Part shown: piece after piece, positions 1-4,220 of the stretch
How the letters are laid out: every line of letters begins with the position of its first letter
Numbering within the stretch: the stretch's first letter is position 1
Source of the DNA: an uncultured Collinsella sp.
Lineage (GTDB): Bacteria > Actinomycetota > Coriobacteriia > Coriobacteriales > Coriobacteriaceae
Assembly (NCBI GenBank): GCA_900549215.1
Contig: URNJ01000091.1
Span: 1-7,294, forward strand
Length of the DNA stretch: 7,294 nt
Direction of reading: 5' to 3'
Notes under the pieces: generated by a model
The model's database searches: none
What the model was told of the DNA's origin: nothing
The model's input: the letters and a program-made list of their open reading frames with translations, nothing else
Translations under genes and position numbers: made by a program

Positions 1-25
1 CGGCCAGACGCGCCGCCGCTGTATG

Positions 26-89
26 TGATCCCTTTTCCTCCGTCCCCTTCGGATCACGTGATCCCTTGGGGACGGAGGAATAGGGATCA
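26..89. repeat. Nested palindromic intergenic element
   Basis: Positions 26-47 and 68-89 are inverted repeats of 22 bp with a single mismatch (34 against 81). The 20-base centre holds a perfect 14-bp palindrome at 51-64 (GGATCACGTGATCC). A 10-bp direct repeat, GTGATCCCTT, occurs at 25-34 and 58-67, so several alternative pairings are possible. No T-run follows the structure on either strand, which argues against a classical intrinsic terminator. The form fits a REP/MITE-like dispersed element or a recombination or protein-binding site. Membership of a repeat family is an inference that cannot be tested from one copy. Positions 1-25 and 90-100 show nothing recognisable. Confidence 0.7.
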
Positions 90-100
90 TTTCGTAGGCT

Positions 101-162
101 CGTGGCCGCCTTGGAAACCGAATGATGGTACGAGCATCCATTCGGCTTCCAAGGCGGCCACG
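101..162. repeat. Long inverted repeat downstream of the MFS gene
   Basis: Positions 101-124 and 139-162 form a 24-bp inverted repeat with one mismatch (117 against 146). The pairing can extend through GATG (124-127) and CATC (135-138) if one base is bulged, leaving a short loop at about 128-134. It begins 36 bases after the stop codon of the MFS gene. As RNA it would be a very stable hairpin that could protect the 3' end of the transcript or slow the polymerase. No U-run follows it on the minus strand, so a standard rho-independent terminator is not supported. The sequence differs from the 26-89 element, and the two sit only 11 bases apart. Positions 163-198 between repeat and stop codon hold nothing else visible. 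Confidence 0.7.
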
Positions 163-198
163 GACAGAACGGGACGAACAGAAAAGAGCGACTGACGT

Positions 199-1503
199 CT
201 ACTCCCCCGCCACGCTTGCGCGCAGCTTGGCGGCGATGGGCTCCGAGACCAGCAGGAATACGAGCATGACCACAGAACACACCAGGCACACGATCCAGGT
301 GCTCGCAAAGGAGCCCGTGGCATCGAACAGCACGCCCGAGACAATGGCGCCTACGGTGCCGCCGACCATCTCGAGCGAGGTAATGGTGCCCGTGACCTTA
401 CCCAGGTCGGCCATGCCAAATTGCTTGGACGCGGCAATGGTAGGCGTGATGGTGCCCATGCACGTTCCGACACCAAAGCTCACGGCAGCCACGATGGGAC
501 CAAGATCGGTCGCGGGGAAGCACAGAGCAACGCAAGCGATAATGCACGCAACGGATCCCAGCACGTTGCCAAAGCGCAGCCCAAAGCGATCGTAGATGGC
601 GCCGAGCGAAATCTTGGCGATAACGACGGTGACCATATAGGCCGAAAGCACCGTACCGGCCCACATGGGATCGTGACCGCCCGTGACGATCTTGGCGCCG
701 TTGACGGTAACGCTCGTCATGTTGGTGACCTGGTTGGGCAAGATGGCGCCGTTAACGAGACCCATAAAGAGGAAGGCGACGACAAGCAGCCAAAACGCCG
801 GGCTCTTCTTGATACGAGACCAGCCGACGCTAACCTCGGGCGCCGTGCGCTCGTCCTTGTCGCCAGCCGTCGAGACGGACGGATCGCCCGGGTTCTCGCC
901 GAGCGGCTTAAGGCCGATATCGGATGGCTTGGTGCGGAAGGAATAGGCCGTGATGGGCAGTGCCGCCACAATGCAGACGGCAGCGAGTACCAGGAACGCA
1001 GAGCGCCAGCCCACGCTCACGATAAGCGAGCTCACGATCGGCGAGAGAATAGCGCCGCCAAAGCCCGAGCCCGAAAGTGCGATGGAGATGGCAAGGCCTC
1101 GCTTGGCGGTAAACCAGTTGGCGGTCACCAGGCTGATGAGCAGGCGGGTCGAGGCCACAGCGAAGCAGCCCGAAACGGCAAAGAGCACGTAGACCTGCCA
1201 AAGCTCACCCACAAAGCTCATGCCCGCGAGCACCGCCGAGGTGGCGATAACGGTGAGCGAGCCCAATACGCGGCCACTCACCTTATCGGCAACATGGCCG
1301 ATAACGAGCGAACCCACGACGCTCACCACGGTGGAGATAGCGTTGGAGATGTTGTACTGCGCAAGGGAAATGCCCAGGTCGCTGACGATCAGCGGCTGGA
1401 ACAGGCTCATGCAGTTGACGAAAATCGTGTAGCACGTGGCCATGATCACAAAGCCGGAGGTCACCACGAGCCAGCCGGGGAAGAATTTGCGTTGCTGGGA
1501 CAT
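199..1503 (-). CDS. MFS transporter, oxalate/formate antiporter-like
   Basis: Encodes a 434-aa inner-membrane secondary transporter, the usual length for 12-helix major facilitator proteins. The first helix starts near residue 11 after a short basic N-terminus (FPGWLVV). The loop between helices 2 and 3 has the MFS motif A form GHVADKVSGR (69-78). Its half-repeat GAIYDRFGLR lies at 301-310 in the second half. The stretch NWFTAKRGLAIS (129-140), followed by a Gly-rich helix (SGSGFGG, 144-150), is typical of the OFA/monocarboxylate-like branch. A charged cytoplasmic loop at about 190-232 separates the two six-helix halves. The start is supported by AAAAGGAG at 1515-1508, four bases upstream of the ATG. 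The gene follows the M20 hydrolase after 121 bp of structured leader, so it may carry a substrate or product of that enzyme. The substrate cannot be read from the sequence; an organic anion or amino-acid derivative is a guess from the family. Confidence 0.9.
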   Translation of the reverse strand: MSQQRKFFPGWLVVTSGFVIMATCYTIFVNCMSLFQPLIVSDLGISLAQYNISNAISTVVSVVGSLVIGHVADKVSGRVLGSLTVIATSAVLAGMSFVGELWQVYVLFAVSGCFAVASTRLLISLVTANWFTAKRGLAISIALSGSGFGGAILSPIVSSLIVSVGWRSAFLVLAAVCIVAALPITAYSFRTKPSDIGLKPLGENPGDPSVSTAGDKDERTAPEVSVGWSRIKKSPAFWLLVVAFLFMGLVNGAILPNQVTNMTSVTVNGAKIVTGGHDPMWAGTVLSAYMVTVVIAKISLGAIYDRFGLRFGNVLGSVACIIACVALCFPATDLGPIVAAVSFGVGTCMGTITPTIAASKQFGMADLGKVTGTITSLEMVGGTVGAIVSGVLFDATGSFASTWIVCLVCSVVMLVFLLVSEPIAAKLRASVAGE

Positions 1504-1515
1504 ACCGCTCCTTTT

Positions 1516-1631
1516 AAAAAACGAATAGCCTGCGCCGGGCGCCGGTAGTGCCCAAGATTGCCTTGAAAGACAAGGGCATAGGCCTTACGGCCATGCCCGC
1601 AGGCTTGAAAGGCAAGGTTGGATGCTACCGG
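1516..1631 (-). promoter_or_regulatory. Structured leader RNA ahead of MFS gene (candidate riboswitch/attenuator)
   Basis: On the minus strand a long nested hairpin can be drawn. CCGGUAG (1631-1625, including the M20 stop codon) pairs with CUACCGG (1548-1542). Inside it CCAA (1621-1618) pairs with UUGG (1555-1552), and UUGCC (1615-1611) pairs with GGCAA (1562-1558). The apical stem GGGCAU-GGCC / GGCC-U-AUGCCC (1598-1574) is closed by a GUAA tetraloop (1588-1585). An asymmetric internal loop contains AGCCUGCG (1605-1598). That segment is perfectly complementary to CGCAGGCU (1534-1527), which is followed five bases later by U6 (1521-1516) and then by the MFS ribosome binding site. This gives either a pseudoknot or a switch between two structures, one of them terminator-like. 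The class is not recognised. It could also be a simple intergenic hairpin, because the U-run is not directly against the stem. Confidence 0.45.
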
Positions 1632-2920
1632 TGGTCGGCGATATAGCCCAAAGCGACGGCGGTATAAGCCGCAGCACCGAGCGGCAGCTCGGCATCGTTA
1701 AAACGTGCCTTGGGATGGTGCTGGGCAAAGTGTTCGTCCGTGTCGGTTACGGCCGCGCCCACGGTAAAGTACGCACTCGGAATCTCGCTCGAGATAAGCG
1801 CGAAGTCCTCACTCGCCATGGCATGGAAAAGCGGCAAGAAAGCCGACTTGGGCAGCACTGCGCCCACGTAGCCAAGCGACGCCTGAGTCATATCGCTGTC
1901 GAGTACAAGCGGCGGAACATCCGAAAGCGTCTCGATGGTCGCCGGCGTACGATATGTTGTGGCAACGCCGTTAACGACCTCCGCGATGCGGGTCTTGAGG
2001 TGCTCCATGAGCTCAACATCGAAGCCGCGCAGCGTTCCCTCGAGCACGCAGGTGTCGGGGATGACGTTGGCCGCCAAGCCGCCAGCAAACTTACCAACGG
2101 TAAGTGCGACTTCCTTGGCCGCCGGCACCTCGCGGGCGATAAGCTCCTGGAGCGCCAGGTGCACATGGACGCCGGCCGCGATGGGGTCGATGCAGATCTC
2201 GGGGCTCGAGCCATGGCCGCCCTTGCCCTGGAGCGTGATGCGGAAACCGTACACGCCCGAAAGCGCCGGACTGCCGTAGAGCACCAGGCCAAGCGGCGAC
2301 TGGCTGTTGACATGCATGGCAAAGGCCGCCTGAGGACGCGGGTTCTGCAGCAGGCCATCGGCGATGGCAGCGCGTGCCCCTTCAAAGGTCTCCTCGCCCG
2401 GCTGGAACAGCAGTTTGACGGTGGCATTGGCGTCGACGAGCTCGGCCTCGCGGGCCTTGAGCAGGCGAGCCGCACCAAGCAGCGCCGTCGCGTGCATATC
2501 GTGACCGCAAGCGTGCATGCAGCCGTTGGTGGATGCAAAGGGCTCGTCGGATTCCTCGGCAACGGGCAGGGCATCCATGTCGCCACGCAGCATAATGACC
2601 GTTCCGGCCTGTTCGTCCGTGCAGACGCCATTGCCCTGGGCCGCGGCGGCACCGGCACCGACAAGGCCCGCAACACAGGAACCATCGACGAGCGTGGCAA
2701 ACGGGATGTCCATCTCGGTCAGGCGCGCTTGGATATACGCAGAGGTCTGCGGGAGGTCGTTACCCAGCTCGGGCATCTGATGTAAATCGTGTCGCCACGC
2801 AGCGAGCTCGTCTGCAAAAGCCTGAGCTTCTGCAACAAGACCGTCACCGATAGCGGTCTGCGCCGCCGCGGTGGCCTTGGGCGCTGATTGCGGTTGAAGA
2901 TCGGACAGTGCTGGTGCCAT
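1625..2920 (-). CDS. M20 family metallo-amidohydrolase (YxeP/HipO-like)
   Basis: Encodes a 431-aa cytoplasmic zinc-type hydrolase of peptidase family M20, amidohydrolase branch (hippurate hydrolase, N-acyl-amino-acid deacylase, N-acetyl-diaminopimelate deacetylase, IAA-amino-acid hydrolase). The signature blocks are all present and in order. They are WRHDLHQMPELG (42-53), RGDMDALP (112-119), HACGHDMH (136-143, with metal ligands Cys138 and His140), QPGEE (173-177, general base and metal Glu), MHVN (202-205, ligand His203), the dimerisation-domain segment GKGGHGSSPE (232-241), ASEDF (369-373) and HHPKARFND (401-409, with the C-terminal ligand His). No catalytic residue appears lost. The ATG at 2920 is preferred because GGAGG lies five to six bases upstream; an in-frame TTG at 2974 has no such site. 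There is no signal peptide, although the first 20 residues are Ala/Pro-rich and may be disordered. The likely reaction is hydrolysis of an N-acyl or amide bond to release an amino acid. The exact substrate is unknown. It is probably co-expressed with the MFS transporter that follows. Confidence 0.93.
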   Translation of the reverse strand: MAPALSDLQPQSAPKATAAAQTAIGDGLVAEAQAFADELAAWRHDLHQMPELGNDLPQTSAYIQARLTEMDIPFATLVDGSCVAGLVGAGAAAAQGNGVCTDEQAGTVIMLRGDMDALPVAEESDEPFASTNGCMHACGHDMHATALLGAARLLKAREAELVDANATVKLLFQPGEETFEGARAAIADGLLQNPRPQAAFAMHVNSQSPLGLVLYGSPALSGVYGFRITLQGKGGHGSSPEICIDPIAAGVHVHLALQELIAREVPAAKEVALTVGKFAGGLAANVIPDTCVLEGTLRGFDVELMEHLKTRIAEVVNGVATTYRTPATIETLSDVPPLVLDSDMTQASLGYVGAVLPKSAFLPLFHAMASEDFALISSEIPSAYFTVGAAVTDTDEHFAQHHPKARFNDAELPLGAAAYTAVALGYIADHR

Positions 2921-2925
2921 AGATG

Positions 2926-2932
2926 CCCTCCA
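2926..2932 (-). promoter_or_regulatory. Ribosome binding site fixing the M20 start
   Basis: The minus strand reads TGGAGGG here, five bases before the ATG at 2920. It is close to the anti-Shine-Dalgarno complement and decides between that ATG and the TTG codon 54 bases further upstream. Confidence 0.8.
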
Positions 2933-2950
2933 GTAACGTTTTTGCAGCAA

Positions 2951-2972
2951 GCACTTTGATAGCGTAAAGTGC
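2951..2972. promoter_or_regulatory. Inverted repeat, candidate operator for the M20 gene
   Basis: GCACTTT (2951-2957) and AAAGTGC (2966-2972) are perfect 7-bp inverted repeats with an 8-base spacer, giving two half-sites about 15 bp apart centre to centre. A further ACTTT lies at 2981-2985. The repeat sits 31 bp upstream of the M20 start, in the only gap where an M20-MFS promoter could lie after the terminator of the DMT gene. No good -35/-10 pair was found around it. It may be a repressor site or a small 5' UTR hairpin. Confidence 0.35.
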
Positions 2973-2998
2973 AAGGTACTACTTTAAGGGCGACGCAT

Positions 2999-3023
2999 AA
3001 AAAATGCCGCCCCGGGAGGCGGC
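2999..3023 (-). terminator. Intrinsic terminator of the DMT transporter gene
   Basis: On the minus strand GCCGCC (3023-3018) pairs with GGCGGC (3011-3006) across a six-base loop. An A and then six U's (3004-2999) follow. It starts 12 bases after the TAA stop of the DMT gene and separates it from the M20-MFS unit. Confidence 0.85.
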
Positions 3024-3035
3024 GCAACAAATTGT

Positions 3036-4019
3036 TTACAATTGCGGACGCGGCTTTCGACGCAAAAAATCGAAATGCGTCTCGCTCAAGATAATCGAAA
3101 GAAAGATGAGCGCGAAGCCGGCGAGCAGGCGCGAGGTGAGCGCCCCCCCCATCAGCAGCACCGAGAACAGCACACCCGAAGGCGACTCCATCGAAAGGAG
3201 CAGCGAGCCCGTTGAGGCCGGGACATGCGCCAGGCCGACGTTTTGGATGAGCAGAGCCACACACGTACAGCCCACCGATAGAAACGCCATCACACCGATA
3301 AAGCTCGGCGTCCACACGGACGCGGGCGCTTGGGTCTCGAATAGCAGCGACGTTGCCAAGCTCAAGACGCCATTGCCCACAAACATCCAAAACGTGATGA
3401 CGTTGATGTCCATCTTGCGACCGTATTTGGCCGTCACCGCCATCTGGATGGCAAAGAAGACCGCACCGCCCAGTGTGATGACATCGCCGACATTGAACTC
3501 GACGCTATCGAGCGCCACCAGACCAATGCCCGCCAGGCACAGCAACGCGGCGCCCAAGTTGTAACGGGTAAGCTTTTCGCCGCTTAGGACGTAGCTCGCA
3601 AACGGCACGAGGATGCAATAGGTACCCGTCAAAAATGCACTCTTGCCCGCCGTGGTCTGTGCCAGGCCAATCGTCTGCAAACCGTACGCGCCCCACATAA
3701 GTGCGCCCATACCAAGTCCGACGATAAGGTTGCGGGCATTAAAGTGCGCGATGATGCGTTTGTGGAAGATGGCGAACATAACCAGCGAAGCCGGAAGAAA
3801 ACGAATATAGAGCAGTTCGAACACCGGAATGGTGTCGAGCGCATCTTTCATGGTGGTAAAGGAATAGCCCCAGATAACCGCCACCGATAGCAGCAAGACC
3901 TTCCAGAAGAACGGGGAACGCGCGCCGGCGCCGCGGGAGGTGCCGCCGGCGCCCAGGTCCTCCCGTGCGACAGGGCTATCGGGCATGTTTTCGATTTCGT
4001 TGGCAGCGTATTGGGCCAT
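3036..4019 (-). CDS. EamA/DMT superfamily transporter
   Basis: Encodes a 327-aa inner-membrane protein of the drug/metabolite transporter superfamily, with two EamA repeats (about 39-170 and 176-312) and about ten predicted helices. Recognisable features are WGYSFTTMKDAL at the end of helix 1 (50-61), RFLPASLVM (73-81), and the end of the first repeat with SGEKLTRYNLGAALL (146-160). The second repeat has ESPSGVLFS (278-286), matching the E-P/S-x-x-A-x-x-F motif of the family. In the second repeat the usual Gly-Glu before the last helix is Gly-Gly (291-292), inside a G8 tract. The first 37 residues are hydrophilic and Gly/Ala-rich, longer than in most relatives. The start is supported by TGAGGA six bases upstream. 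Such proteins export or import metabolites such as amino acids, and the substrate is not readable here. The gene has its own terminator, so it appears monocistronic. Confidence 0.92.
   Translation of the reverse strand: MAQYAANEIENMPDSPVAREDLGAGGTSRGAGARSPFFWKVLLLSVAVIWGYSFTTMKDALDTIPVFELLYIRFLPASLVMFAIFHKRIIAHFNARNLIVGLGMGALMWGAYGLQTIGLAQTTAGKSAFLTGTYCILVPFASYVLSGEKLTRYNLGAALLCLAGIGLVALDSVEFNVGDVITLGGAVFFAIQMAVTAKYGRKMDINVITFWMFVGNGVLSLATSLLFETQAPASVWTPSFIGVMAFLSVGCTCVALLIQNVGLAHVPASTGSLLLSMESPSGVLFSVLLMGGALTSRLLAGFALIFLSIILSETHFDFLRRKPRPQL
3143..3150 (-). repeat. G8 homopolymer within the DMT coding region
   Basis: Eight consecutive C's on the plus strand are eight G's in the coding strand, covering the last base of Met290, codons Gly291 and Gly292, and the first base of Ala293. 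Slippage here would shift the frame and remove the last helix. Runs of this length in a coding region are candidate slip sites and also frequent places for sequencing error. Confidence 0.9.
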
Positions 4020-4059
4020 GGAACATCCTCACACTCAATCTGGGCGTGGTGTCCGCACG

Positions 4060-4088
4060 CGTATGGCTGCGTGCCGCCTCATGGTCAA
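4060..4088 (-). promoter_or_regulatory. Weak candidate promoter with overlapping inverted repeat
   Basis: The minus strand has TTGACC (4088-4083), then a 17-base spacer, then CATACG (4065-4060), a 3-of-6 match to the -10 consensus about 40 bases before the DMT start. GCACGC (4055-4060) and GCGTGC (4069-4074) are inverted repeats with an 8-base spacer that overlap the -10 position and could be an operator. In G+C-rich DNA such matches arise by chance, so this is tentative. Confidence 0.25.
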
Positions 4089-4090
4089 AT

Positions 4091-4123
4091 AAAAACAGGG
4101 CGCACCGGACCCCCGGCACGCCC
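4091..4123 (-). terminator. Intrinsic terminator of the YhgE operon
   Basis: On the minus strand GGGCGUGCCGG (4123-4113) pairs with CCGGUGCGCCC (4108-4098), an 11-bp stem that includes two G-U pairs and has a four-base loop. UG and then U5-A-UUU follow. It lies about 97 bases beyond the stop of the second YhgE gene and ends transcription of that operon before the DMT gene. Confidence 0.88.
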
Positions 4124-4220
4124 CGCTACTGTAGCAACAACCAAGCAGCCCGTGCAATTCACTACGCTAAAGCATCGGGTTGGAAGACCTCGATGTTCCG
4201 ACGGCGTTTACGTTGCTGTA
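4124..4220 (-). other. 3' untranslated stretch of the YhgE operon
   Basis: These 97 bases between the stop codon and the terminator hold no supportable gene. A hairpin can be drawn at 4173-4195: CATCG pairs with CGATG, and GGT with ACC across a bulged base, around a six-base loop. It lacks a U-run. GCTAC and GTAGC (4125-4135) form a small palindrome next to the terminator. The stretch could be an RNA stability element or the 3' end of a small RNA, but nothing identifies it. Confidence 0.4.

Noticed and set aside
26..162. Two intrinsic terminators for the MFS gene
   Set aside because: The stems are much longer than usual and neither is followed by a U-run on the minus strand. They are reported as repeats instead.
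421..1548. Plus-strand open frame of 375 codons opposite the MFS gene
   Set aside because: Its translation is full of His, Arg, Gly and Asp without hydrophobic core or known motif, and it mirrors a clear MFS gene. High G+C makes long antisense frames common.
1516..1631. Known riboswitch classes (cobalamin, THF, ZTP, glycine, mini-ykkC)
   Set aside because: The conserved core sequences of these classes, as far as I can recall them, are not present in the leader.
1622..2785. Plus-strand open frame of 387 codons opposite the M20 gene
   Set aside because: It is antisense to a gene with all M20 catalytic motifs, has no family signature and no convincing ribosome binding site.
2921..2974. Longer M20 protein starting at TTG 2974
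   Set aside because: No ribosome binding site precedes the TTG, whereas a strong one precedes the ATG at 2920. The extra residues overlap the inverted repeat.
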